Both the position numbers and the translations under genes were made by a program. From the NCBI RefSeq assembly GCF_002531575.1, contig NZ_NWTI01000001.1, positions 579,501 to 643,500 on the forward strand: a DNA stretch of 64,000 nucleotides, given 5' to 3'. Numbering within the stretch: position 1 is the stretch's first letter; each line of letters opens with the position of its first letter. The DNA is from Bradyrhizobium sp. Y36. Lineage in GTDB: Bacteria > Pseudomonadota > Alphaproteobacteria > Rhizobiales > Xanthobacteraceae. The notes under the pieces were generated by a model, which was not told where the DNA came from, ran no database searches, and saw nothing but the letters and a program-made list of their open reading frames with translations. This document shows positions 26,543 to 36,243 of this stretch, in pieces.

Positions 26543-27043
26543 TCAGTGCAGTGTCGGGCTGCCGACCAGCCAGCTCTTCATCGCCATGGTGCGGTCCCGT
26601 TGGATAGCCCTCACTTGCCGGTCGGGCAGGATCAGGCCGGCCATGCGGAAGATCGTCGCGAGCCCGCGCACCGGCGCGAGCGCCCAATCGGCGCCGACCG
26701 GCGGCAGCCAGCTCTCGAAGCGTTCGCGCGCGATGTCGATGCGGTCCTGCTGTGCCGCGGCGATGGCGTGCAGGATTTCGCGCTCGCTGTCCGACATGCG
26801 CGGACAGGTCGGGCAGTGCACCTCGATGGCGGTGTGGGCCGTGCAGGCGAAGATCTCGATGATGGATTCCAACGACAGCACGGCATCGCCCACGCGGAAA
26901 TGATCGTACACGTCCTGGATATCGGCGGCAGTCGGCACCGCGCCTCCGCTGCGCGCCTTGGCCCGGAATCCCCAGATGAAGAGCCGCTCGGCGGCGCTCA
27001 GCGCCGGCAGGTCGAGCGACCCGTGATGTCTCGATTGATGCAT
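26543..27043 (-). CDS. Hypothetical protein with CPTC motif, first of a paralogous pair
   Basis: A 166-residue soluble protein starting MHQSRHHGSLDLPALSAAER. It has an N-terminal helical part (LFIWGFRAKARSGG), a Cys cluster (IEIFACTAHTAIEVHCPTCP, Cys67, 77 and 80) and a C-terminal helical half (ADWALAPVRGLATIFRMAG). ATG at 27043 has AGAGG upstream; a longer in-frame extension to 27214 is less likely. It forms an operon with the Cys-rich gene at 26059. I do not recognise the family. Confidence 0.55.
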   Translation of the reverse strand: MHQSRHHGSLDLPALSAAERLFIWGFRAKARSGGAVPTAADIQDVYDHFRVGDAVLSLESIIEIFACTAHTAIEVHCPTCPRMSDSEREILHAIAAAQQDRIDIARERFESWLPPVGADWALAPVRGLATIFRMAGLILPDRQVRAIQRDRTMAMKSWLVGSPTLH

Positions 27044-27381
27044 GGAGCCTCTGGCGTCTGCAGCGCGCACGCCGCTTCTGATCTTTGCCGATCGTTCGGC
27101 CAGAGCGCATTCCAAGTCAACGCATCCAGGCGCGATATCGAGGTCTTCTAGAATTGCACGGGGGCAGCGGCTTCGTTGAAAGACTCCACTCTTGAATCGT
27201 TCAAACCGTACCATGTTGCCGCGGACCCCGCTAAGGCACGGGCATCGCGGGTTTCGATTTACGACGCCTTAAGCCGATCAGGGCATACCAGATCCATTCG
27301 GGCGATGGTCGAATCGCTTTCAGACATTGATTGCACGCGGCGCTCGCGGTTGCTGCGCCCCCGCCTCCAGAGAGAACGATT
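27044..27381. other. Intergenic region before the chemoreceptor genes
   Basis: About 340 bases with no supported gene, repeat or hairpin. It should contain the divergent promoters of the Cys-rich pair (-) and the first chemoreceptor (+); no clear consensus was recognised. Confidence 0.4.
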
Positions 27382-29067
27382 GTGCTGAACCAGATCTCGA
27401 TCCGTACCAAGCTCCTGAGTGCCGTCATCGCGATGGCGGTGGCGATCTGCTGCGTCACCGGTATCGCGCTGTGGTCGATGTACCAGCGGATGTATCAGGA
27501 TCGGGTCAACGTCCTGAAGGCCATGGTCGACGCCGGCTACAGCCTTGCGGAAAAGTTCGAGGCGGCGGCCGTGGCGGGCCAGCTGCCGCGCGAGGAGGCG
27601 CAGGCGCGCTTCAAGGACGCGCTGCTCAAGATCCGCTATTCCGGCGATGAATATCTGTTCGCTCACACCTTCGACCAGATCGGTTTCGCTCATCCCAGCC
27701 CCAAGCTGATGGGCAAGGACGTCTCCGGCATCAAGGACAGCAACGGCGTGCCGGTCATTCCGGCTCTGCTCGACATCGTGCGCAAGCACAACGAGGGCAC
27801 CTACGCCTATGATTGGCCGCTGCGGCAGGACGATCCGAAGACCGCGGTAAAGCTGTCCTACGTCAAGGCTTTTGCGCCGTGGAAGATCTTCATCGGAACC
27901 GGCGTGTTCGTCGACGACATCTGGACCGACTTCATGGCCATGGTCTGGAAGATCGTCGGCATCATCGCGCTGCTCGCGCTTCCCGCGATCGGGCTCGTCG
28001 GCCTCGTCGGCTTCGCCGTCAGCCGCAGCATCCGCGGCGTCAGCGCCGCGATGCAGGCGCTGGCCGACGGTGATCTGTCGATCGATTTGCCCGAAGCCAA
28101 GCGAGCCGACGAAGTCGGCCAGATGGCGCGCGCCACGACCTATTTCCGCGACCGCATGGCCGAGAGCGAGAAGCTGCGGACCGAGCAGGAAAAGCTGCGG
28201 TCGGACACCGCGGCCCAGCGCAAGCAGGACATGTACCGCCTCGCCGACGATTTCGAGCAGGCCGTCGGCACGATCATCGAGACGGTTTCGCAAGCCGCCG
28301 GCAACCTCGAGAGTTCCGCGGGCACCCTGACCTCGACCGCCGACAGGTCGCAAGACCTTGCGAAGACGGTGACCGCGGCTTCCGGCGAGGCTTCGACCAA
28401 CGTCCAGTCCGTCGCAGCCGCGACCGAGGAGCTCAGCTCCTCGATCACCGAGATCAGCCGGCAGGTGCAGACCTCGGCCCGCATGGCCGGCGAGGCCGTC
28501 GCGCAGGCGCACAAGACCAACGAGCGGGTCAACGAGCTGGCGCGGGCCGCCAGCAGCATCGGCGACATCGTCGCACTCATCAACGGCATCGCGGCGCAGA
28601 CCAATCTCCTCGCGCTCAATGCCACCATCGAGGCCGCACGCGCGGGCGAAGCCGGCCGCGGCTTCGCGGTGGTCGCCTCGGAGGTGAAGCTGCTGGCCGA
28701 GCAGACCGCCAAGGCCACCGGCGAGATCGGCGAGCAGGTCAGCGGCATGCAGGCGGCGACCGGCGAGTCCGTCGCGGCGATCAAGGAGATCGGCGACACC
28801 ATCGGCGGCCTCTCGGAGATCGCCTCCGCGATCGCCGCAGCGGTCGAGGAACAGGGCACCGCGACCCAGGAGATTTCGCGCAACGTCCAGCAGGCGGCGC
28901 ACGGAACGCAGCAGGTGTCGGCGGGCGTCGCCGACGTGCAGCGCGGGGCCACGGAGACGGGGGCCGCATCGTCCCAAGTGCTGTCCGCGGCGCGCTCGCT
29001 CGCCACCGACAGCGCAAGCCTGAAGCAGAAGGTCAGCTCCTTCCTCACCTCCGTCCGCGCGGCCTGA
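27382..29067 (+). CDS. Methyl-accepting chemotaxis protein, sCache_2 type (first of two)
   Basis: A membrane chemoreceptor of 561 residues. TM1 lies near residues 10-32, a periplasmic single Cache domain at about 35-185 ([49 protein letters not shown]), TM2 at about 192-216, HAMP to about 270, and the signalling domain at about 320-556 with the hairpin core [20 protein letters not shown]. No C-terminal CheR-binding pentapeptide is seen. The GTG at 27382 begins just before TM1; upstream in-frame codons give a Pro/Ala run. A close paralogue follows 94 bases downstream. sCache_2 domains often bind small carboxylates, which is a family-level hint only. Confidence 0.93.
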   Translation: MLNQISIRTKLLSAVIAMAVAICCVTGIALWSMYQRMYQDRVNVLKAMVDAGYSLAEKFEAAAVAGQLPREEAQARFKDALLKIRYSGDEYLFAHTFDQIGFAHPSPKLMGKDVSGIKDSNGVPVIPALLDIVRKHNEGTYAYDWPLRQDDPKTAVKLSYVKAFAPWKIFIGTGVFVDDIWTDFMAMVWKIVGIIALLALPAIGLVGLVGFAVSRSIRGVSAAMQALADGDLSIDLPEAKRADEVGQMARATTYFRDRMAESEKLRTEQEKLRSDTAAQRKQDMYRLADDFEQAVGTIIETVSQAAGNLESSAGTLTSTADRSQDLAKTVTAASGEASTNVQSVAAATEELSSSITEISRQVQTSARMAGEAVAQAHKTNERVNELARAASSIGDIVALINGIAAQTNLLALNATIEAARAGEAGRGFAVVASEVKLLAEQTAKATGEIGEQVSGMQAATGESVAAIKEIGDTIGGLSEIASAIAAAVEEQGTATQEISRNVQQAAHGTQQVSAGVADVQRGATETGAASSQVLSAARSLATDSASLKQKVSSFLTSVRAA

Positions 29068-29161
29068 CGGAGGCGAAATTCCGGGAACCGGAATGCTTAA
29101 AGCTTTGCTAAGGAGGTCGGGATAAATTGGCATATCCGTACCGCCAATTTCGCGAGCCCCG

Positions 29162-30844
29162 ATGATTTTCTCCCGCATCAGTTTCAAGCTGGTTCTTATT
29201 GTCGGCATCAGCCTGCTCGGCATGATCGCCCTCGTGCCGATCGCGCTTTCGACGCTCCGCGCCCAGATGGTCGCCGACCGCCAGGCCAAGACGCAGCACA
29301 TGGTCGACGTCGGCTACGGCATTCTCGCCCATTACCAGAAGCTCGAAAGCGACGGGAAACTGCCGCGCGAACAGGCTCAGGCCGCCGCGATGGCCGAGAT
29401 CAAGAGCCTGCGCTACGACAAGGTCGAGTATTTCTGGATCAACGACATGACCCCCAGGATGGTCATGCATCCGATCAAGCCCGAGCTCGACGGCAAGGAT
29501 CTGTCCGGGATGAAGGACCCTGCCGGCAACGCGTTGTTCATGGGGTTCGTCGACGTCGTCAAGAAGCAGGGCGCGGGCTTCTACGGCTATCTCTGGCCGA
29601 AGCCCGGCTTCGACCAGCCGGTCGGGAAAATCTCCTATGTGAAGGGCTTTGCGCCCTGGGGCTGGATCATCGGCACCGGCATCTATCTCGACGACGTCGA
29701 CGCCGTGTTCCGCCAGAACGCGATGACGTTCGGCTACGTCTGTCTGGCCGTGCTGGTGCTGGTCCTCGGTGCCTCCTTCCTGATCGGCCGCGGCGTCACC
29801 CGGCCGCTGGCGACGATCACTGCGCTGACCGAGCGCCTCGCCGCCGGCGACAGCGCTTTCGAGGTGCCCTACACCGATCGCAGCAGCGAGGTCGGCGCGC
29901 TGGCCAAGGCGCTCGCCGTGTTCAAGGACAATGCCTCGGCCGTGGGCCGCATGCATGCCGAGCAGCAGGAGCTGAAGCAGCGGGCCGACGGGGAGAAGCG
30001 CAAGACGATGGCCGATCTCGCCGGCAAGTTCGAGGCGAGCGTCCAGGCGGTGGTTCGCGACGTCTTCAACGAAGCACGCGCGATGCAGCAGGCCGCGCAG
30101 GGCATGTCGGAGACCGCGAACAGGGCGAGCGACCGCGCGAGCTTCGTGGCCACGGCCTGCCAACAGGCATCGACCAACGTGCAGACGGTGGCCTCCGCCG
30201 CAGGCGAGCTGTCGTCCTCGATCTCGGAGATCAGCCAGCGCGTCGCGCAGGCGGCTTCCGTGGCCGACAAGGCCGCCGCCGACGGTCAGCGCACCAACGA
30301 CACCGTGCAGGGCCTTGCCGCGGCCGCGCACAAGATCGGCGAGGTCATCGACCTCATCAACCAGATCGCCTCGCAGACCAATCTGCTCGCGCTCAACGCC
30401 ACCATCGAGGCGGCGCGCGCGGGCGAGGCCGGCAAGGGCTTTGCGGTGGTCGCGAGCGAAGTGAAGTCGCTGGCGAGCCAGACCGCGAAGGCGACCGACG
30501 AGATCGGCGCGCAGATCACCGCGATCCAGGCCGAGACCAATCAGGTGGTCGGCAACATCGAGAGCATCCGCGCCACCATCATGGAGGTCAACGAGATCTC
30601 CTCGTCGATCGCCGCCGCGGTCGAGGAGCAGGGCGCGGCGACGCAGGCGATCGCACACAGCGTGCAGGAAGCCGCGTCCGGCACCGACCAGGTCTCGCAG
30701 AACATCTCCGGCGTCACCGACGCCACGGCCGAAACCGGCCAGGCCGCCGGCCTCGTGCTGCAATCGAGCGGTCGCCTGACGCAGAAGCTGCAATCGCTCG
30801 AAACCGAGGTCAGCGCCTTCGTCGCCGGCGTGCGCGCGGCGTAA
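29162..30844 (+). CDS. Methyl-accepting chemotaxis protein, sCache_2 type (second of two)
   Basis: A 560-residue chemoreceptor with the same plan as its neighbour: TM1 ([20 protein letters not shown]), a Cache domain with [20 protein letters not shown] and [22 protein letters not shown]2 near 186-208, HAMP, and the signalling hairpin [20 protein letters not shown]. It ends [10 protein letters not shown], very like the [10 protein letters not shown] end of the first protein, which points to tandem duplication followed by divergence of the sensory domain. ATG at 29162. A GGAGG box upstream (29112-29116) is too far away to be its ribosome-binding site. Confidence 0.93.
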   Translation: MIFSRISFKLVLIVGISLLGMIALVPIALSTLRAQMVADRQAKTQHMVDVGYGILAHYQKLESDGKLPREQAQAAAMAEIKSLRYDKVEYFWINDMTPRMVMHPIKPELDGKDLSGMKDPAGNALFMGFVDVVKKQGAGFYGYLWPKPGFDQPVGKISYVKGFAPWGWIIGTGIYLDDVDAVFRQNAMTFGYVCLAVLVLVLGASFLIGRGVTRPLATITALTERLAAGDSAFEVPYTDRSSEVGALAKALAVFKDNASAVGRMHAEQQELKQRADGEKRKTMADLAGKFEASVQAVVRDVFNEARAMQQAAQGMSETANRASDRASFVATACQQASTNVQTVASAAGELSSSISEISQRVAQAASVADKAAADGQRTNDTVQGLAAAAHKIGEVIDLINQIASQTNLLALNATIEAARAGEAGKGFAVVASEVKSLASQTAKATDEIGAQITAIQAETNQVVGNIESIRATIMEVNEISSSIAAAVEEQGAATQAIAHSVQEAASGTDQVSQNISGVTDATAETGQAAGLVLQSSGRLTQKLQSLETEVSAFVAGVRAA

Positions 30845-31006
30845 CGCAAAGCGCTGCCGGCGAACTATTTCCGCGTCGCGGCATCGGCCGTGATGCGGAA
30901 AACTGTTTTCCTTGACATGACCTCTGCCGTGCTCGACGTGTAACGACGTCGCGCGACGCCACATTGCGCGCCGTCGCGACAAGAAAAGCAGCACGGGAAA
31001 GACGTC

Positions 31007-32728
31007 ATGACCGCGGGCCTCGACGAGAACAGCTACCTCGCCACCTTGCGCGGCCTGTGGGACAAGGCCTGGCCGCAGGGCGTGCCGCGCGCGCCGAATT
31101 ATCTGCACGGCGAAGTTCCCTTGACGGAATATCTGCGCGCCTGGGCGAAGCGGAGCCCCACACGTCCCGCGGTGATCTTCTACGGTCACGTCACGACCTA
31201 CGCGGAGCTCGACCAGCAGAGCGACCGCTTCGCGGCGCTGCTGGCCGCCAAGGGCGTGCGCAAGGGCGATCGCGTTGCCGTCTTCCTGCCGAACTGCCCG
31301 CAATTCCACATCGTGTTCTTCGGCATCTTGAAGCTCGGCGCGGTCCATGTCCCGGTCAGTCCGCTGTCGCGCGCCTTCGAGCTGTCCTACGAGCTCAACG
31401 ACACCCAGGCCGAGGTGATCGTGGCGCTCGACCAGCTCATCCCCGTCGTCGAGCAGGTGAGGGGCGAGGTGAAGCTGCGCGAGGTCATCGTCACCAGCTT
31501 TGCCGATGTCGTGCCCGCAGTGCCCGCATTCCCAACGCCCGACTCGATCCGCACGCCGCGCGTCGCGGTCGCAGGTGCGACCGATCTGTTGCCGGCGCTC
31601 GCCGCGCTGCCTGCACCTTTGCCGCTGCCGCCGCCCGGGCTCGATGACGTCGCTGCGCTGAACTACACCGGCGGCACCACCGGCATGCCCAAGGGCTGCG
31701 TCCACACCCATCGCGACATGGTCTACACGGCCGCGGCCAATTACGGCATCTCGGTGCTTTCGGACGAGAGCAGCGTGTTCCTGTCGTTCTTCCCGGAATT
31801 CTGGATCGCCGGCGAGAATTTCGGTCTGATCTTCCCGCTGTTCTCGGGCGGCACGCTGGTTCTGTTGGCGCGCTGGGACGCCGTCGGCGCGATGGCCGCG
31901 ATCGACAGGTACAAGGTCACCATCACCGCGATGCCGGTCGACGGCGCGGTCGAGCTGATGGACCATCCGCGCTGGCGCGAGTTCGACCTGTCGTCGTTGA
32001 AGCAGGTCCGCGTGGTCTCCTTCGTCAAGAAGCTCAACGCCGACTATCGCAGGCGCTGGAAGGATCTCACCGGGACGATCCTGATGGAGGCGGCGTGGGG
32101 CATGACCGAGACCCACACCTCGAACACGTTCACGGCGGGCTTCCAGGACGACGATTTCGATCTCAACAACCAGCCGATCTTCGTCGGCCTGCCGGTCCCC
32201 GGCGCCGAGTTCAAGATCACCGATTTCGAGACCGGCGCGCTGCTGCCGCTCGGCGCCGAAGGCGAGATCCGCGTGCGCACGCCCTCGCTTCTCAAGAGCT
32301 ATTGGAACAAGCCCGAGGCGACCGCGGAGTCGCTGATCGACGGTTGGCTGCGTACCGGCGACATCGGCACCATCGACAAGGACGGTTTCCTGCACTTCCT
32401 CGGCCGCCGCAAGGAGATGCTGAAGGTCAAGGGCATGAGCGTGTTTCCGCCGGAGATCGAGGCGCTGCTCGGCCAGCACCCGAAGGTGCTCGGCTCGGGC
32501 GTGGTCGGACGCGACGATCCGGACAAGGGGCAGGTGCCGGTGGCCTACATTCAGCTCAAGCCGGAGGCGGTCGGCACCATCTCCGCGGACGAGTTGCGCG
32601 CCTGGTGCGCCGAACGCATGGCCGTCTACAAGGTCCCGGAAGTGCGTATGATCGATGCCCTGCCGCTGACGGCGACGGGCAAGGTGAAGAAGCAGGATCT
32701 CGATCCAAATAGTCCTGCTGCCGTTTAG
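31007..32728 (+). CDS. AMP-dependent acyl-CoA ligase
   Basis: Activates a carboxylic acid to its CoA thioester through an acyl-adenylate. The 573-residue protein has the P-loop-like A3 motif YTGGTTGMPKGCVHTH, the adenylate-binding MEAAWGMTETHT, GWLRTGDIG (hinge region) and the catalytic Lys in LTATGKVKKQDL. The length and motif spacing fit medium/long-chain ligases rather than aryl-CoA ligases, but the chain length cannot be read directly. The carboxylase gene starts 12 bases after its stop, so the two form an operon in which the ligase would supply the acyl-CoA that is carboxylated. Confidence 0.92.
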   Translation: MTAGLDENSYLATLRGLWDKAWPQGVPRAPNYLHGEVPLTEYLRAWAKRSPTRPAVIFYGHVTTYAELDQQSDRFAALLAAKGVRKGDRVAVFLPNCPQFHIVFFGILKLGAVHVPVSPLSRAFELSYELNDTQAEVIVALDQLIPVVEQVRGEVKLREVIVTSFADVVPAVPAFPTPDSIRTPRVAVAGATDLLPALAALPAPLPLPPPGLDDVAALNYTGGTTGMPKGCVHTHRDMVYTAAANYGISVLSDESSVFLSFFPEFWIAGENFGLIFPLFSGGTLVLLARWDAVGAMAAIDRYKVTITAMPVDGAVELMDHPRWREFDLSSLKQVRVVSFVKKLNADYRRRWKDLTGTILMEAAWGMTETHTSNTFTAGFQDDDFDLNNQPIFVGLPVPGAEFKITDFETGALLPLGAEGEIRVRTPSLLKSYWNKPEATAESLIDGWLRTGDIGTIDKDGFLHFLGRRKEMLKVKGMSVFPPEIEALLGQHPKVLGSGVVGRDDPDKGQVPVAYIQLKPEAVGTISADELRAWCAERMAVYKVPEVRMIDALPLTATGKVKKQDLDPNSPAAV

Positions 32729-32740
32729 TTGAGAGATACG

Positions 32741-35700
32741 ATGTCGTTCAAGAAGCTCCTGATCGCCAATCGCGGCGAGATCGCCATCCGCATCGCACGT
32801 GCTGCGGCCGACGCCGGCATCGCGACGGTCGCGATCCATCCTGCCGACGATGCGTTGTCGCTGCATGTGCGCGTGGCCGATGACGCCGTCGAAATCCCCG
32901 GCCGCGGCGCCCGGGCCTATCTCGACATCGAGGCGGTGGTGAAGGCGGCGAAGTCGGCCGGCTGCGATGCCGTGCATCCCGGCTATGGCTTCCTCAGCGA
33001 GAACGCGGCTTTCGCAAGGGCCTGCGCCGACGCGGGCCTCACTTTCGTCGGCCCGAAGCCGGCCGCGCTCGAACTGTTCGGCGACAAGGTGGCCGCACGT
33101 CAGCTCGCAAAGCGCTGTGGCGTGCCGATCATCGCCGGCACCAGCGGGCCGTCGTCGCTGGAAGAGATCTCGGCGTTCTTCGCCTCGCTCGGCAGCAATG
33201 CGGCCATCGTCATCAAGGCGATGGCCGGCGGCGGCGGCCGCGGCATGCGCGTCGTCGAGAACGCGTCGGATCTCGCGGAGGCCTATGCGCGCTGCCAGTC
33301 CGAGGCCAAGGCGGCGTTCGGCTTCGACGGCGTCTATGCCGAGCGGCTGATCCGCCAGGCACGGCACATCGAGGTGCAGATCATCGGCGATCATCACGGC
33401 GCGATCACCCATCTCTGGGAACGCGAATGCACCATCCAGCGCCGGCATCAGAAGCTGGTCGAGGTCGCCCCGAGCCCGTCGCTGAGCGATCCCCTGCGCG
33501 GCCGCATCATCGAGGCCGCGAAGCAGCTTGCGACGGCCGCCTCTTACGACAATCTCGGCACCTTCGAATTCCTGGTCGACGGCACCGCCGAGGACACCTT
33601 TGCCTTCATCGAGGCCAATCCGCGGCTGCAGGTCGAGCACACCGTGACCGAGGAGGTGCTCGGCCTCGATCTCGTCCGCGCCCAGCTCGCGGTCGCTACG
33701 GGCAGCACGCTGGCTTCGCTGGGCCTCGCGCAGGGATCGATCCCGAAGCCGCGCGGCTATGCGATGCAGCTGCGCGTCAACATGGAGACGCTGGACGAGA
33801 CGGGTGCCACGCATCCGACCGGCGGCGTGCTCGCCGTGTTCGAGCCGCCGTCAGGTCCCGGCGTTCGCGTCGATAGCTTTGGTTACGCCGGCTACAAGAC
33901 CAGCGCGGCCTTCGACTCGCTGCTCGCAAAAGTCATCGTGCACACGCCGGGCGAGGCCTGGCATGACGTGGTCGCAAAAGCCTCGCGCGCCTTGCGCGAG
34001 TTCCGCATCGACGGGGTCATCACCAACATCGCCTTCCTGCAGGCGGTGCTGGCGCATCCCGATTTTAGGATCAACCGCATCGCGACCGACTTCATCGATC
34101 GCCATATCGGCAAGCTCGTGGAAGCGGCTGATGGTGCCGCAAAGCCGCTCTACTTCGCCGCGACCGAGCACGGTGGTGCTCACGGCACCGAGGCTCACGT
34201 CGCACAGATCGTGCCCGAGGGCACGGTGATGGTCGCGGCGCCCTTGCAGGGCACCATCGTCACCATCCAGGTCAGGGAGGGCGAGATCGTACGCCCGGGC
34301 CAGCAGCTTGCCGTGATCGAGTCCATGAAGATGGAGCATCTGGTCATGGCCGAGCAGGGCGGCCGCGTCATGAAGCTGGCGGCTGGCGACGGCGTCACGC
34401 TGCTCCATGGCGAGCCGATCATGTATCTCGAGCCGCTCGACGTCGCCGCCGACAGCGCGGCGGCGGAAGCCGATATCGATCTCGACCACATCCGCCCTGA
34501 TCTTGCCGAGCTGATCGCGCGCCAGGCCAACACGCTGGATGCGAACCGCCCGGCCTCGGTCGAACGCCGCCGCAACACCAACCAGCGCACTGCGCGCGAG
34601 AACGTCGCCCAGCTCGTCGACGACGGCTCGTTCATGGAATATGGCAGCCTCGCGATCGCGGCGCAGCGGCGCAGGCGCAAGCTCGACGACCTCGTCAAGA
34701 ACACCCCGGCCGACGGCCTCGTCATGGGCGTCGCCACGGTGAACGGCGAGAAGTTCGGCCCCGAGGGCGCCCGCTGCATCGTCGTGGCCTACGACTACAC
34801 CGTGCTCGCGGGCACGCAGGGCCACATGAACCACAAGAAGATCGACCGCATGCTGACGCTGGCGGAAGACTGGCGCGTGCCGCTGGTGTTCTACGCCGAG
34901 GGCGGCGGCGGCCGGCCCGGCGACACCGACCGGCTCGGCATGACCGGCCTCGACGGTCCGTCCTTCGTGCAGTTCGCACGGCTCTCCGGTCTCGTCCCGG
35001 TCGTGGGCGTCGTCTCCGGCTATTGCTTCGCCGGCAACGCCGCGATGCTCGGCTGCTGCGACGTCATCATCGCCACCAAGAACGCCTCGATCGGCATGGG
35101 CGGCCCCGCCATGATCGAGGGCGGCGGGCTCGGCGTCTATCACCCCGCCGAGGTCGGCCCTGTTTCGTTCCAGTCCCCGAACGGCGTCATCGACATCCTG
35201 GTCGAGGACGAGGAAGAGGCGACATCCGTCGCGCAAAAATACCTGTCCTATTTCCAGGGCGCGGTGACGGAGTGGCAGGCCGCCGACCAGCGCCTGCTGC
35301 GCCGCGCCATCCCCGAGAACCGCCTGCGCGTCTACGACATCCGGAGCGTGATCGACCTCGTCGCCGACAAGGACAGCGTGCTCGAGCTGCGCCGCGACTA
35401 CGGCGTCGGCATGATCACCGCGCTGATCCGCATCGAAGGAAAGCCGTTCGGCCTGATCGCCAACAATCCGCGCCATCTCGGCGGCGCCATCGACGCCGAT
35501 GCCGGCGACAAGGCTGCGCGCTTCCTCCAGCTCTGCGATGCGTTCGACTTACCCGTCGTCTCGCTCTGCGACACGCCCGGCTTCATGGTCGGCCCCGAAG
35601 CCGAGAAGACCGCGATCGTGCGCCACGTCGCGCGCATGTTCGTGACGGGGGCCAGCCTCACCGTGCCCCTGTTCGGCATCGTGCTGCGCAAGGGCTATGG

Positions 35701-36046
35701 TCTCGGCGCGCAGTCGATGATCGGTGGCGGCTTCCACGCCTCGTTCTTCACCGCGGCCTGGCCGACCGGCGAGTTCGGCGGCATGGGCCTGGAGGGTTAC
35801 GTCCGGCTCGGTTTCCGCAAGGAGATGGAGGCGATCGCCGACCCCGAGGAGCGCGAGACCTATTACCGCAACAAGGTCGCCGAGCTCTACGCCAACGGCA
35901 AGGCCGTCTCGATCGCCTCGGTGTTCGAGATCGACAACGTCATCGACCCCGCCGAGACGCGGCGCTGGATCATGGCGGGCCTCCGCTCAGTGCCCAAGCC
36001 GCCGGCGCGGACGGAGAAGAAGCGGCCGTGTATCGACACGTGGTGA
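32741..36046 (+). CDS. Single-chain acyl-CoA carboxylase (biotin carboxylase-BCCP-carboxyltransferase fusion)
   Basis: A 1101-residue enzyme that would carboxylate an acyl-CoA at C2. In order: biotin carboxylase (about 1-450; ANRGEIAIRIARAA, ATP-grasp KAMAGGGGRGMRVV, EANPRLQVEHTVTEEVLG), a biotin carrier domain (about 490-560) with the biotinylated Lys530 in VIESMKMEHLV, then a carboxyltransferase of acetyl/propionyl type (about 590-1085; VVAYDYTVLAGTQGHMNHKK, GGGGRPGDTDRLG, DTPGFMVGPEAEK). Most bacteria split these on two or three chains. The one-chain layout is that of the long-chain acyl-CoA carboxylases characterised in Mycobacterium avium paratuberculosis. ATG at 32741 gives the canonical SFKKLLIANRGE start. 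Confidence 0.93.
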   Translation: MSFKKLLIANRGEIAIRIARAAADAGIATVAIHPADDALSLHVRVADDAVEIPGRGARAYLDIEAVVKAAKSAGCDAVHPGYGFLSENAAFARACADAGLTFVGPKPAALELFGDKVAARQLAKRCGVPIIAGTSGPSSLEEISAFFASLGSNAAIVIKAMAGGGGRGMRVVENASDLAEAYARCQSEAKAAFGFDGVYAERLIRQARHIEVQIIGDHHGAITHLWERECTIQRRHQKLVEVAPSPSLSDPLRGRIIEAAKQLATAASYDNLGTFEFLVDGTAEDTFAFIEANPRLQVEHTVTEEVLGLDLVRAQLAVATGSTLASLGLAQGSIPKPRGYAMQLRVNMETLDETGATHPTGGVLAVFEPPSGPGVRVDSFGYAGYKTSAAFDSLLAKVIVHTPGEAWHDVVAKASRALREFRIDGVITNIAFLQAVLAHPDFRINRIATDFIDRHIGKLVEAADGAAKPLYFAATEHGGAHGTEAHVAQIVPEGTVMVAAPLQGTIVTIQVREGEIVRPGQQLAVIESMKMEHLVMAEQGGRVMKLAAGDGVTLLHGEPIMYLEPLDVAADSAAAEADIDLDHIRPDLAELIARQANTLDANRPASVERRRNTNQRTARENVAQLVDDGSFMEYGSLAIAAQRRRRKLDDLVKNTPADGLVMGVATVNGEKFGPEGARCIVVAYDYTVLAGTQGHMNHKKIDRMLTLAEDWRVPLVFYAEGGGGRPGDTDRLGMTGLDGPSFVQFARLSGLVPVVGVVSGYCFAGNAAMLGCCDVIIATKNASIGMGGPAMIEGGGLGVYHPAEVGPVSFQSPNGVIDILVEDEEEATSVAQKYLSYFQGAVTEWQAADQRLLRRAIPENRLRVYDIRSVIDLVADKDSVLELRRDYGVGMITALIRIEGKPFGLIANNPRHLGGAIDADAGDKAARFLQLCDAFDLPVVSLCDTPGFMVGPEAEKTAIVRHVARMFVTGASLTVPLFGIVLRKGYGLGAQSMIGGGFHASFFTAAWPTGEFGGMGLEGYVRLGFRKEMEAIADPEERETYYRNKVAELYANGKAVSIASVFEIDNVIDPAETRRWIMAGLRSVPKPPARTEKKRPCIDTW

Positions 36047-36090
36047 GGGCAGTGCAGCAAACCTGATTGCGTTGCGCTATAGCTTCAGCC

Positions 36091-36170
36091 GTCATTCGGG
36101 GGCGATGCGAAGCATCGAACCCGGAATCTCGAGATTCCGGGTTCGGCTCTTCGAGCCGCCCCGGAATGAC
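36091..36170. repeat. GTCATTCCGGGGCG-type palindromic repeat, copy 1
   Basis: An imperfect palindrome GTCATTCGGGGGCG ... CGCCCCGGAATGAC-like, with a perfect inner hairpin centred on CCGGAATCTCGAGATTCCGG. A second copy lies at 63894-63967. Confidence 0.85.
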
Positions 36171-36243
36171 GGGGGGTTCCCGATTGACATCTCTATCCGC
36201 AGTGCCAGACTTTGCACAATAATACAGGGTGGAGACGTCCGCG

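Noticed and set aside
29108..33814. A 1568-codon open frame on the - strand opposite the second chemoreceptor, the acyl-CoA ligase and the carboxylase.
   Set aside because: The + strand frames encode complete, motif-bearing proteins. The opposite frame is Arg/His/Asp/Gly-rich without domains, a usual by-product of high-GC third positions.
36171..36243. TGCCAGACTTTGCAC in front of the sigma-54 activator gene, considered as a sigma-54 promoter.
   Set aside because: Neither strand gives GG-N10-GC with TGGC and TTGC in the right order.
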